DNA from: Sphingomonas chungangi
Lineage (GTDB): Bacteria > Pseudomonadota > Alphaproteobacteria > Sphingomonadales > Sphingomonadaceae
NCBI RefSeq assembly: GCF_013778325.1
Contig: NZ_JACEIB010000027.1
Coordinates: 372,001 to 436,000, forward strand
Direction: 5' to 3'
Length of the DNA stretch: 64,000 bases
Both the position numbers and the translations under genes were made by a program. Positions within the stretch are counted from its first letter, which is position 1. Each line of letters begins with the position of its first letter. Of this stretch, positions 34,657 through 42,709 are shown piece after piece. Below the pieces are notes generated by a model. The model saw nothing but the letters and a program-made list of their open reading frames with translations. It was not told where the DNA came from and made no database searches.

Positions 34657-35847
34657 TTGCACAAGCACCATAGCGCGCTGGGGGTAGCAACCGCCCTTCG
34701 TCCGGTTCAGCCGGTCACGCTCGTCCGTCCGCACGCCGCCACGCGTGCAGCCCGCTTCTTCTCGGAGAAGTTTCCGGGCCGGTCGCTCTATGCGGTAAAG
34801 GCGAATCCGTCGCCCGATCTCCTGCTCACTTTGTGGGAAGGCGGGATCACGCACTATGACGTCGCCTCGATCGCCGAGGTCCGTCTGGTCGCGCGCACCC
34901 TTCCGGAAGCGACGCTCTGCTTCATGCACCCGGTGAAGGCCGAGGAAGCGATTGCCGAAGCGTATTTCACGCACGGCGTCCGCACCTTCTCGCTCGACAG
35001 CCATGAGGAGCTGGACAAGATCGTGCGCGCCACCAAGGGCGCGACCGACCTGACGCTGTGCGTGCGTATTCGCGTGTCCTCCGATCATTCGAAGCTCAGC
35101 CTCGCGTCGAAGTTCGGCGTGGATCTGGCCGATGCCGCCTCGCTGCTGATGGCGACCCGCCAGGTCGCCGACGCGCTCGGCATCTGCTTCCACGTCGGTT
35201 CGCAGGCGATGAGCCCGCAGGCCTATTCGGATGCGCTCGCCCGCGTGCGTGCCGCGATCGTCTCGGCCTCGGTCACCGTGGACGTCATCGACGTCGGCGG
35301 CGGCTTCCCGTCGGCCTATCCGGGCATGACCCCGCCGCCGCTGGAGCAGTATTTCCGCGTCATCCACGAGGCGTTCGAGAGCCTGCCCGTCTCCTACTCG
35401 GCGGAGCTGTGGTGCGAGCCTGGCCGTGCGCTGTCGGCGGAATATGCCTCGGTGCTGGTCCGCGTCGAGCGCCGCCGCGGCGACGAGCTCTACATCAACG
35501 ACGGCGCCTATGGCGCGCTGTTCGATGCGGCGCACATCGGCTGGCGCTTCCCGGTCGCGCTGCTGCGCGAGCCCGAGAGCCACGCCAAGGATGTCGGCTT
35601 CAGCTTCTACGGCCCGACCTGCGACGACATGGACCACATGGTCGGTCCGTTCGATCTGCCGGCGGACACCCGTGTCGGTGATTTCATCGAGATCGGCATG
35701 CTCGGTGCCTATGGCAGCGCGATGCGCACCGCCTTCAACGGCTTCACCAACGGCGAGACGGTCATCGTCGACGACGAGCCGATGGTCAGCCTCTACACCA
35801 CGGTTGCGGAACCCGCGACGGTGGCGGGCCGCGTCATCAAGCTGTAA
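34657..35847 (+). CDS. Ornithine/lysine decarboxylase (group IV, PLP)
   Basis: 396 residues. PLP Lys in LYAVKANPSP; pyrophosphate loop DVGGGFPS; CEPGRALSAEY; catalytic Cys in FYGPTCDDMD. Makes putrescine and/or cadaverine for polyamine synthesis. TTG start 34657 has GGAGG at 34643-34647, 9 bases upstream. Confidence 0.92.
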   Translation: MHKHHSALGVATALRPVQPVTLVRPHAATRAARFFSEKFPGRSLYAVKANPSPDLLLTLWEGGITHYDVASIAEVRLVARTLPEATLCFMHPVKAEEAIAEAYFTHGVRTFSLDSHEELDKIVRATKGATDLTLCVRIRVSSDHSKLSLASKFGVDLADAASLLMATRQVADALGICFHVGSQAMSPQAYSDALARVRAAIVSASVTVDVIDVGGGFPSAYPGMTPPPLEQYFRVIHEAFESLPVSYSAELWCEPGRALSAEYASVLVRVERRRGDELYINDGAYGALFDAAHIGWRFPVALLREPESHAKDVGFSFYGPTCDDMDHMVGPFDLPADTRVGDFIEIGMLGAYGSAMRTAFNGFTNGETVIVDDEPMVSLYTTVAEPATVAGRVIKL

Positions 35848-35878
35848 AGGCTTCGGCCAACAAGGAACCCACTCCCGG

Positions 35879-35896
35879 CGCGGGCCTCGGCCCGCG
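35879..35896 (+). terminator. Hairpin between the decarboxylase and DHS-like genes
   Basis: CGCGGGC-CTCG-GCCCGCG followed by TCGCCCTTTTC. May be an attenuator rather than a full stop because the next gene is 31 bases on. Confidence 0.55.
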
Positions 35897-35926
35897 TCGC
35901 CCTTTTCTATTCTCGGGAGCGAGACC

Positions 35927-36988
35927 ATGAACGACCAATCCCCGATCAACGACACCCGCAAGGCGGAGCTGCTTTCCACTGTCGTCGAGCATGTCGACAT
36001 CACCAGCTTCGACGCGCGCCCGATCGTCGATGCGATGAAGAAGATGAGCTTCACCTCGCGCGATCTCGGCCGCGCGACCGACATCTACAACCAGATGCTG
36101 GCGGACAAGGATTGCTCGATCGTCCTCGTGATCGCGGGCTCGACCTCGGCCGGCGGCTGCATGGATCTCTATGCCGAGCTGGTGCGCAACAACATGGTGG
36201 ACGCGATCGTCGCCACCGGCGCCTCGATCGTCGACATGGATTTCTTCGAGGGCCTCGGCCACAAGCATTATCAGGCCAAGGAAATCCCCGACGACGACAC
36301 GCTGCGCTCGCTCTACATCGATCGCATCTACGACACCTATATCGACGAGGTGGCGCTCCAGAACGTCGATCACACCATCTTCGAGATCGCCGAGACGCTG
36401 CCGGCCAAGGCCTATTCGTCGCGCGCCTTCATCCGCGAGATGGGCCGCTATCTCACCCAGAACGGCGCCAAGGACAACAGCCTCGTCAAGCTGGCGTTCG
36501 AGCATGATGTGCCGATCTTCTGCCCGGCCTTCACCGACTCGTCGGCGGGCTTCGGCCTCGTGAAGCACCAGGTCGATGCGATGAAGGCGGGCAAGCCCTA
36601 CCTCACCATCGACTCGATCGCCGACTTCCGCGAGCTGACCGACATCAAGATCAAGGCGGGCACCACCGGCCTGCTGATGATCGGCGGCGGCGTGCCGAAG
36701 AACTTCGTGCAGGACACGGTGGTGTGCGCCGAGATCCTCGGCCACGACGATTGCGAGGTGCACAAATACGCCGTGCAGATCACCGTGGCGGATGTGCGCG
36801 ACGGCGCCTGCTCCTCCTCGACGCTGCAGGAAGCGGCCTCGTGGGGCAAGGTGAGCACCGCGCTGGAGCAGATGGTCTATGCCGAGGCCACCTCGGTGAT
36901 GCCGTTGCTGGCTTCCGACGCTTACCATCGCGGCCACTGGAAGACCCGCGAGAAGCGCTCGTTCGCGAAGATGTTCGCCGACGATTGA
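35927..36988 (+). CDS. Deoxyhypusine synthase-like protein, probable homospermidine synthase
   Basis: 353 residues, NAD-dependent DHS fold: STSAGGCMDL, DSSAGFGL, GGGVPKNF, and the Lys in AASWGKVST that carries the aminobutyl adduct. Bacteria make no hypusine, so a polyamine product is more likely; the neighbouring decarboxylase supplies putrescine. ATG 35927 has GGGAG 9 bases upstream. Confidence 0.85.
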   Translation: MNDQSPINDTRKAELLSTVVEHVDITSFDARPIVDAMKKMSFTSRDLGRATDIYNQMLADKDCSIVLVIAGSTSAGGCMDLYAELVRNNMVDAIVATGASIVDMDFFEGLGHKHYQAKEIPDDDTLRSLYIDRIYDTYIDEVALQNVDHTIFEIAETLPAKAYSSRAFIREMGRYLTQNGAKDNSLVKLAFEHDVPIFCPAFTDSSAGFGLVKHQVDAMKAGKPYLTIDSIADFRELTDIKIKAGTTGLLMIGGGVPKNFVQDTVVCAEILGHDDCEVHKYAVQITVADVRDGACSSSTLQEAASWGKVSTALEQMVYAEATSVMPLLASDAYHRGHWKTREKRSFAKMFADD

Positions 36989-36998
36989 GGCGGGATTC

Positions 36999-37038
36999 CC
37001 CTCGCTCCGGGCCTGCGCTATGCTGTCCGGAGCGAGGG
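36999..37038 (+). promoter_or_regulatory. Hairpin over the ribosome-binding site of the entericidin gene
   Basis: CCCTCGCTCCGG / CCGGAGCGAGGG, perfect 12 bp with a 16-base loop. The right arm is part of the purine-rich GAGGGAG before ATG 37045. Confidence 0.5.
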
Positions 37039-37044
37039 AGACTT

Positions 37045-37188
37045 ATGCGCACGATCACCACTCTGGCCCTGCTGGCAGGCACCCTGCTCGTCACCGCCTG
37101 CAACACCGTTCACGGCGTCGGACAGGACGCGAAGTCCGTCGGCCGCGTCTTCTCGCACGATCCGGACGGGAACAAGCAGAACCGCTAG
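37045..37188 (+). CDS. Entericidin-like small lipoprotein
   Basis: 47 residues: signal LALLAGTLLVTACN with lipobox Cys, then NTVHGVGQDAKSVGRVF. Fits the EcnA/EcnB family of tiny lipoproteins. Stop overlaps the convergent gene's stop in the palindrome GCTAGC. Confidence 0.85.
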   Translation: MRTITTLALLAGTLLVTACNTVHGVGQDAKSVGRVFSHDPDGNKQNR

Positions 37189-38429
37189 CGGTGGAAGCTG
37201 GCCGCCAGCTCCACATGGGTCGACCAGCGGAACTGGCCGACCGGCCTGATCCACTCCAGCCGCCAGCCACCGTCCACCAGCGTCTTCGCGTCACGTGCGA
37301 AGGTGGAGGGGTTGCACGAGACGTAGGCGATACGACGGAGCTCGGCCTTCGCCAGCTCCGTCGTCTGCTCCTTGGCCCCCGCGCGCGGCGGATCGAGCAC
37401 CACCGCGCCGAAACGCGATAGCTCGGCGGCGGTATAGGGCCGGCGGAAAAGATCGCGATGATCCGCGACCACCTGCCGGCCCGCCCGCGCAGCGGCAGCC
37501 TTGAGCGACAGGATCGCGTCGCGCGCGCCTTCCGCCGACAGCACCTTCGCGGAAGCGGACAGCGGCAGGGCGAAGGTGCCGAGGCCCGAAAAGAGATCGG
37601 CGACGGTCTTCGCATCGCCTACCACGTCGCGCACCGAGGCAAGCAACACCGCCTCACCGTCCATCGTCGCTTGCAGGAACCCCCCTGCCGGCAGGCCGAC
37701 CGCCACACCGCCGAGCGTGACCGTGACGGGGCGGGGTTCCCAGCGCGTCTCCGCACCATATCCGCCGTCCACGGAAACGCGTGCCAGCACATGCGCTTCG
37801 GCAAAGGCGTTGATCGCCTCGATCGCAGCAAGTCCATCCGCCTCGACGCCCGTGAGAAGCAGGTCGATGCCCTGATCCACCAGCGCCAGTTCCACGCCGC
37901 AACCGCGCCTATCCGCCAGCAACTTGGCCAGCAGCGGTCTCAGCGGGGCGAGCAGCGCGAACAGTTCGGGCAGCAATATCCAGCATTCAGCCAGATCGAC
38001 GATCTTCCGGCTCTGCCCCTCGTTGAAGCCGAGCAGGATCTTGCGCCCGATCCGCTCCGCCCGGAGCGAGGCGCGGCGGCGGGTGCGCGGCGGCGAGAGG
38101 TGCGGGCGCGCGATCTCGGCGGTCAGTCCCTGCTGGCCGAGCGCGCCTGCGATGCGATCGACCAGATAGTCGGCATAAGCGGCGTCATCGACATGCTGGA
38201 GCGTGCAGCCCCCGCAGGTCGGGAAATGGCGGCAGGGCGGCTTCTGGTGATGCGGACCGGGAACGATGCCACCGTCGGCCAGAAGCGTATCGCCGGGCGC
38301 GGCAAGCGGCACGGCGCGGCCATCGGCGGTCATGCCGTCGCCACGCGCGGCGAGGCGGACAATCGCCTCTCCCTGGAAGGGAGGGGCCGGGGGTGGGTCT
38401 TGGCGCGCGGTACGGTTGTCGTCGGTCAC
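37185..38429 (-). CDS. 23S rRNA uracil-C5 methyltransferase-like (RumA/RlmD type)
   Basis: 414 residues. Fe-S cysteines CRHFPTCGGC, SAM motif DLFSGLGTFALP, catalytic Cys in VSCNPSTFARD. GTG start 38429 is the only good one but lacks a clear ribosome-binding site; the first 20 residues (DPPPAPPFQGE) are encoded by a repeat arm. Which uridine is modified is unknown. Confidence 0.87.
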   Translation of the reverse strand: MTDDNRTARQDPPPAPPFQGEAIVRLAARGDGMTADGRAVPLAAPGDTLLADGGIVPGPHHQKPPCRHFPTCGGCTLQHVDDAAYADYLVDRIAGALGQQGLTAEIARPHLSPPRTRRRASLRAERIGRKILLGFNEGQSRKIVDLAECWILLPELFALLAPLRPLLAKLLADRRGCGVELALVDQGIDLLLTGVEADGLAAIEAINAFAEAHVLARVSVDGGYGAETRWEPRPVTVTLGGVAVGLPAGGFLQATMDGEAVLLASVRDVVGDAKTVADLFSGLGTFALPLSASAKVLSAEGARDAILSLKAAAARAGRQVVADHRDLFRRPYTAAELSRFGAVVLDPPRAGAKEQTTELAKAELRRIAYVSCNPSTFARDAKTLVDGGWRLEWIRPVGQFRWSTHVELAASFHR

Positions 38430-38477
38430 AAGGCGCCCGTATCATCAAGCCTGCACCCACCCCAACCCCTCCCTTAA
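38368..38477. repeat. Inverted repeat around the start of the RNA methyltransferase gene
   Basis: AAGGGAGGGGCCGGGGGTGG (38378) and ACCCACCCCAACCCCTCCCT (38457) are imperfect complements about 60 bases apart, with the GTG start inside the loop. Confidence 0.65.
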
Positions 38478-38490
38478 AAGGAGCGGCCTT

Positions 38491-39879
38491 TCAGGCCAGG
38501 CACCCGGCCACCGCGCCGCGCAGATGCTCCACCAGATCGTCCGCGATCAGCAACGGGCCCGCGCGCCGACCGGCTTCCGAATGGAGCCACACCGCCGCCT
38601 GTGCCGCCTCGAACGGGTCGTCCATCTGCGCCAGCATCGTGCCGAGGATACCGGCGAGCACGTCGCCCGTTCCCGCGCTCGCCAGCCAGGCCGGGGCCGG
38701 CGCGCCGATCGCGGCGCGGCCGTCCGGATGCGCGACGACGGTGCAGACGCCCTTGAGCAGTATGACCGCGCCCGTCTTGCGGGCGCCGACCAGCGCCTTA
38801 TCGAGCGCGGTGCCCCCGGCATCGGGGAACAGACGTGCATATTCGCCGCCATGCGGCGTCAACACGGCCAGTGCCTTGCGGGCGGGCAGGCGATCGAGCC
38901 CGTCCCTCGCCAGCAAAGTAAGCGCATCCGCGTCGAGTACCAGCGGGTGATCTGTGGCGAGCGCGAGATCGAGTCGCCGCCGTCCCTCACCCTCCGTGCC
39001 GAGGCCGGGGCCGATCACCATCGCGCCGATCCGCTTGTCCGCGAGCGCTTCGTCATCCCACGCGCGGCGGACCAGCGCGTGCGGCACACCCTCGCCCTCC
39101 GCGCCGAGCAACTCGACATAGCCCGCGCCCGCCCGCTGCGCGGCGAGCGAGGCGAGCATCGTCGCGCCCGGCATCCGGCCGGCGGCCACCACCACCTTGC
39201 CGCGCGTATATTTGTTGGCCTCGAAGCCCGGTGCCGCGATCGGGGGGCGGCCGATCTCGATCACGCCCCGCGGTGGATCGCCCAGGCCGATATCGGCGAC
39301 CACCACCTCGCCGCAGCGCGCCGCTGCCGGCATTAGCCGGTGCGCGCGCTTGAGCGCACCCAGCGCGACGGTGAGATGCGCGGGCGGCAATTCGGTCAGC
39401 ACCGCGCCGTCATCGGTTGCGATGCCGCTCGGCAAGTCGACCGCCACGCGATACGCGGCTGCCGCGAGCAGGCGGGAGGCCGGCTCCGCGATCTTGTTCT
39501 TCAGCGGACGCGAGAGGCCGGTGCCGAACAGCGCATCGATCACCAGCGGCGCCGGCGCCGCCTCGTCCAGCACCTCAACCGGGCCGCCCCACGCGCGCCG
39601 CGCCTCACGCGCCGCATCGGTCGTCGGATCGCCAGAGGCCGCCACCCGCACGCGTACGCCGCACTCCCGCAGCCGCGCGGCGATCACATAACCGTCGCCA
39701 CCGTTGTTGCCGGGGCCGCACAGCACCAGCGTCTCGCGCGGGCCGAAGCGGTCCCAGGCGATCTCCGCCGCCGCGCGGCCGGCCTTGGTCATCAGCCCGA
39801 ACACCGACACGCCGCGCGCAAACACCGCTTCCTCGGCCGCCTTGGTTTCGGCGGCGGTGAGGATTGGGCGACCGCTCAT
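38491..39879 (-). CDS. nnrDE: Bifunctional NAD(P)HX epimerase/dehydratase
   Basis: Repairs hydrated NADH/NADPH. 462 residues: epimerase part with CGPGNNGGDGYVIA; dehydratase part with LTPHGGEYARLF and AGTGDVLAG. ATG overlaps the previous stop (ATGA). Confidence 0.92.
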   Translation of the reverse strand: MSGRPILTAAETKAAEEAVFARGVSVFGLMTKAGRAAAEIAWDRFGPRETLVLCGPGNNGGDGYVIAARLRECGVRVRVAASGDPTTDAAREARRAWGGPVEVLDEAAPAPLVIDALFGTGLSRPLKNKIAEPASRLLAAAAYRVAVDLPSGIATDDGAVLTELPPAHLTVALGALKRAHRLMPAAARCGEVVVADIGLGDPPRGVIEIGRPPIAAPGFEANKYTRGKVVVAAGRMPGATMLASLAAQRAGAGYVELLGAEGEGVPHALVRRAWDDEALADKRIGAMVIGPGLGTEGEGRRRLDLALATDHPLVLDADALTLLARDGLDRLPARKALAVLTPHGGEYARLFPDAGGTALDKALVGARKTGAVILLKGVCTVVAHPDGRAAIGAPAPAWLASAGTGDVLAGILGTMLAQMDDPFEAAQAAVWLHSEAGRRAGPLLIADDLVEHLRGAVAGCLA

Positions 39880-40259
39880 CGCGCCGGGGCGGCCTGCCCC
39901 TTGACGGTCGCAGGCAGGCGGTAGCGATCCTCGCCGATGCTCACCTCGATCGCATCGGCGCCGACCACCTTCACCGATGCCGCGTCCGCGCCATCCGCCG
40001 TGATCACACCGCGCCCGTCGTTGGCGACCTGCAAACGGCGGAAGCCGCCATCGGGATGGTGGAGCGTGAGCACGATGCCGTCCGCCATCGCGCTGCGCTC
40101 GACGGTGCATTCCGACTTGAACTCGGTGGCACCAGCCAGCGCACAGGGGATCGACGCGCCACCGGCTTCCTGGCTGCCGCCGCCTATCCCCGAAGGCGCC
40201 TGATCGCAGGCCGCGAGCGGGATGGTCAGCAGGAGCGGAAGAAGAGTGATGCGGCGCAT
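39876..40259 (-). CDS. Lipoprotein of unknown function
   Basis: 127 residues: signal with lipobox PLAACDQ, then PCALAGATEFKSECTVER and two cysteines (likely disulfide). Start ATG 40259 has AAGGA 8 bases upstream; another ATG at 40268 is adjacent to it. Confidence 0.75.
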   Translation of the reverse strand: MRRITLLPLLLTIPLAACDQAPSGIGGGSQEAGGASIPCALAGATEFKSECTVERSAMADGIVLTLHHPDGGFRRLQVANDGRGVITADGADAASVKVVGADAIEVSIGEDRYRLPATVKGQAAPAR

Positions 40260-40270
40260 GAACTGCATCC

Positions 40271-41044
40271 TTACGCCTGCAGTCGCACCGAAACAGGCCC
40301 CTTTTGCGCGAACCTGTCCCAAGTCGCGCCGATCACCGGCGCCAGCCGATCGGCCCAAACCGTCACCCCGGCCTCTTCGCCGATCAGGTCCTGCCGCACC
40401 TCGATACCGAGATAGGGGATGCCCGCGCCTTCCGCATGACGGTTCATCGTCGCGTTGAGCAGCCGGCCCGAATAAGGCTTATTGTCGCCGGTGGCGATGC
40501 CGGCCGCCTTCAGCAGCGGGATCGCGATCCGTGCTGCGCGCTCGTCCTGATTGTAGAGGATGCCGATCTCCCACGGACGCCGTTCCTCGGGCCGCGTCTC
40601 CAGCCGGGGCGTGAAGCTGTGCAGCGAGACGATCAGCGCTGGCCGCCTCCGCGCGATCGCTGCGGCAACCGCGCCATGATACGGTCGGAAGAACCGCGCA
40701 AGCCGCACCTCGCGCGCCTCGGCGTCGAGATGGTTGGCGGCGATATCGATGCCGTCGCTCGACAGCGGGATCAGGCCAGGCGCATCTTCCTCGCGGTTGA
40801 AATCGCAGACCAGCCGCGAGACGCCGCCGAGGATCGCCTCCCAGCCCATCCGCGCGCACAGCGCCTTCGCGAGCGGCGCCACGCCGATGTCGATCGCGAC
40901 GTGGCGCGTCATGATTTCGGCCGGAATGCCGAGATCGATGTCAGGCGGAACGTGCGCCGAGGCATGATCGGCGACGATCAGGACGCCGCCCCTTGCCTCA
41001 CCATCGCCGATCGCTTCCCAGGCCTCGGCCCGGTTATTGCTCAT
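40271..41044 (-). CDS. N-formylglutamate amidohydrolase family protein
   Basis: 257 residues: VADHASAHVPPDI, RLVCDFNREEDAPGLIP and IVSLHSFTP. Family removes formyl groups from formylglutamate; no hut genes nearby. ATG overlaps the enoyl-CoA hydratase stop (ATGA). Confidence 0.85.
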   Translation of the reverse strand: MSNNRAEAWEAIGDGEARGGVLIVADHASAHVPPDIDLGIPAEIMTRHVAIDIGVAPLAKALCARMGWEAILGGVSRLVCDFNREEDAPGLIPLSSDGIDIAANHLDAEAREVRLARFFRPYHGAVAAAIARRRPALIVSLHSFTPRLETRPEERRPWEIGILYNQDERAARIAIPLLKAAGIATGDNKPYSGRLLNATMNRHAEGAGIPYLGIEVRQDLIGEEAGVTVWADRLAPVIGATWDRFAQKGPVSVRLQA

Positions 41045-41781
41045 CCCGCGAAATCGGGCTTGCGGCCGGAGCGGAAGGCCTTCCAGCCCTCCTGGAAATC
41101 GGCGGAGGCGAAGGCGTCGTCGAAGCGCTTGTCGACACCGAAGCGGCCCGCCAGCGTCGCCTTGAGCGCATACAGGCTGTAGGGCGCATTGCCGGCGATC
41201 GAATCGATGATGTCGCAGCCGGTCGCCGCCTGCCCGCAGACCATCTCGACGAGGCCGATGCGATGCGCTTCCTCGGCGTCGATGAAGGTAGCAGTGAAAA
41301 GCAGGCGCGCCGCCTGCCCCGGACCGACCAGTTCTGCGAGGCGCGCAAGATCGGGCTGCGGATAGGAGATGCCGAAGCGTGCCGGAGTGATCGCGTAGGT
41401 GGATTTCGGCCCGGCGATCCGCATGTCGCATGCCATGGCGAGCGAGACGCCGGCGCCGAAGCACCCGCCCTCGACGATCGCCAGCGTCGGCTTGTTGACC
41501 GCACGGATGCGAGCGAGCGCGCTCGTCATCGCACCGCGGAAGATGTGGCGCTTTTTCACGTCGTCGATCAGGCCGGGCATTTCGGAAAGATCGGCACCGG
41601 CGCAGAAGCTCATCGGATCGGCGGAGGTGATGATCACCAGCCGCGCGTCGCTCGCGGCGGCCTCGTTCACCGTCTTCTCCAGCGCGCTCCATTGCCCGAT
41701 CGGGATCGCATTGCGTTTCTCACCGCGATCGATCACGACGCGGGCGACCGGACCTTCCAGTTCGAGTCTGAACATCGACAT
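41041..41781 (-). CDS. Enoyl-CoA hydratase/isomerase family protein
   Basis: 246 residues. Oxyanion-hole regions SFCAGADLSEM and EGGCFGAGVSLAMACDMRIA. GGAGAG sits 8-9 bases before ATG 41781; ATG 41787 is possible. Substrate unknown. Confidence 0.88.
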   Translation of the reverse strand: MSMFRLELEGPVARVVIDRGEKRNAIPIGQWSALEKTVNEAAASDARLVIITSADPMSFCAGADLSEMPGLIDDVKKRHIFRGAMTSALARIRAVNKPTLAIVEGGCFGAGVSLAMACDMRIAGPKSTYAITPARFGISYPQPDLARLAELVGPGQAARLLFTATFIDAEEAHRIGLVEMVCGQAATGCDIIDSIAGNAPYSLYALKATLAGRFGVDKRFDDAFASADFQEGWKAFRSGRKPDFAG

Positions 41782-41857
41782 CCTCATTCTCTCCAGATGA
41801 GCAACTCGGCAATTCCCATCCGGTTGCATCATGCAACCAGAATCGCCGGCTGTCACG

Positions 41858-42709
41858 TCAACGCAACAAGGTTGCCAGAGTCCACCACTGGGGGAAATGA
41901 TTCTCTATGGCATCGCGCGCGCCATTCCGCTCTTCCGCTGTGCCAAAAAGAGCGAAGCAGGTCGCGCCCGAGCCGGACATGCGTGCCAGCATCACCCCCG
42001 GCATGGCAGCAAGCGCGGCGATCGTATCGGCGATGACTGGCTGCATCGCGATCGCCGGCGCTTCCAGATCATTCCGTCCGGCAAGCGCTGCGGCCAGCGG
42101 ATCGCCGCCGCCGAGCGGTCCGCGATCGATCCCGTCCCAGCCTTTGAACACCGGCCCGGTCGGCACCGGCACGCGCGGGTTGACCAGCAACACCGGCATC
42201 CCGCGCAGGGGGGCGTCGTCGAGGAGATCGAGCGCGTCGCCCACCCCTTCCCCCCTCAGGCTCTTCGAGACGAGGCAGGCGGGCACATCCGCGCCGAGAC
42301 CAGCGGCGATCTCGTGGAGGGAGGATTGCGGCATAGCGACGCCCCACAGCCGGACGAGCAGGCGCAACGCCGCCGCGGCGTCGGCGGAGCCGCCGCCGAT
42401 CCCGGACGCGATCGGCAGGCGCTTGTCGAGCCGGATCGCCGCCCCGCCTGCCGTTCCGCAAGCTTTCCGCAAGGCATGAGCGGCGCGAAGCACCAGATTG
42501 TCCTCACCGACCGACAGCCCCTCGCCGAACGGCCCCTCGATCGCCAGCGACAGGGTATCGGCCGGCTCGACGGTCAGCTTGTCGCCGTCCGTGCAGAAGG
42601 CGAAGAGCGTTTCGAGATCGTGATAGCCGTCCGCCCGTCGGCGGCGGACGTGCAGGGCCAGGTTGATCTTGGCGTAGGCCGTCTCGGCCAACACCTTGTC
42701 AGGACTCAT
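41858..42709 (-). CDS. ispE: 4-diphosphocytidyl-2-C-methyl-D-erythritol kinase
   Basis: GHMP kinase in the non-mevalonate isoprenoid pathway. 283 residues: AYAKINLALHV, ATP loop PIASGIGGGSADAAAAL and MSGSGATCFALF. ATG 42709 overlaps the TPR gene stop; GTG 42712 is adjacent. Confidence 0.95.
   Translation of the reverse strand: MSPDKVLAETAYAKINLALHVRRRRADGYHDLETLFAFCTDGDKLTVEPADTLSLAIEGPFGEGLSVGEDNLVLRAAHALRKACGTAGGAAIRLDKRLPIASGIGGGSADAAAALRLLVRLWGVAMPQSSLHEIAAGLGADVPACLVSKSLRGEGVGDALDLLDDAPLRGMPVLLVNPRVPVPTGPVFKGWDGIDRGPLGGGDPLAAALAGRNDLEAPAIAMQPVIADTIAALAAMPGVMLARMSGSGATCFALFGTAEERNGARDAIENHFPQWWTLATLLR

Noticed and set aside
33541-36084. The dehydratase frame extended to 847 residues
   Set aside because: The extra part runs through the decarboxylase on the other strand and has no PLP-enzyme similarity; only the C-terminal about 326 residues match.
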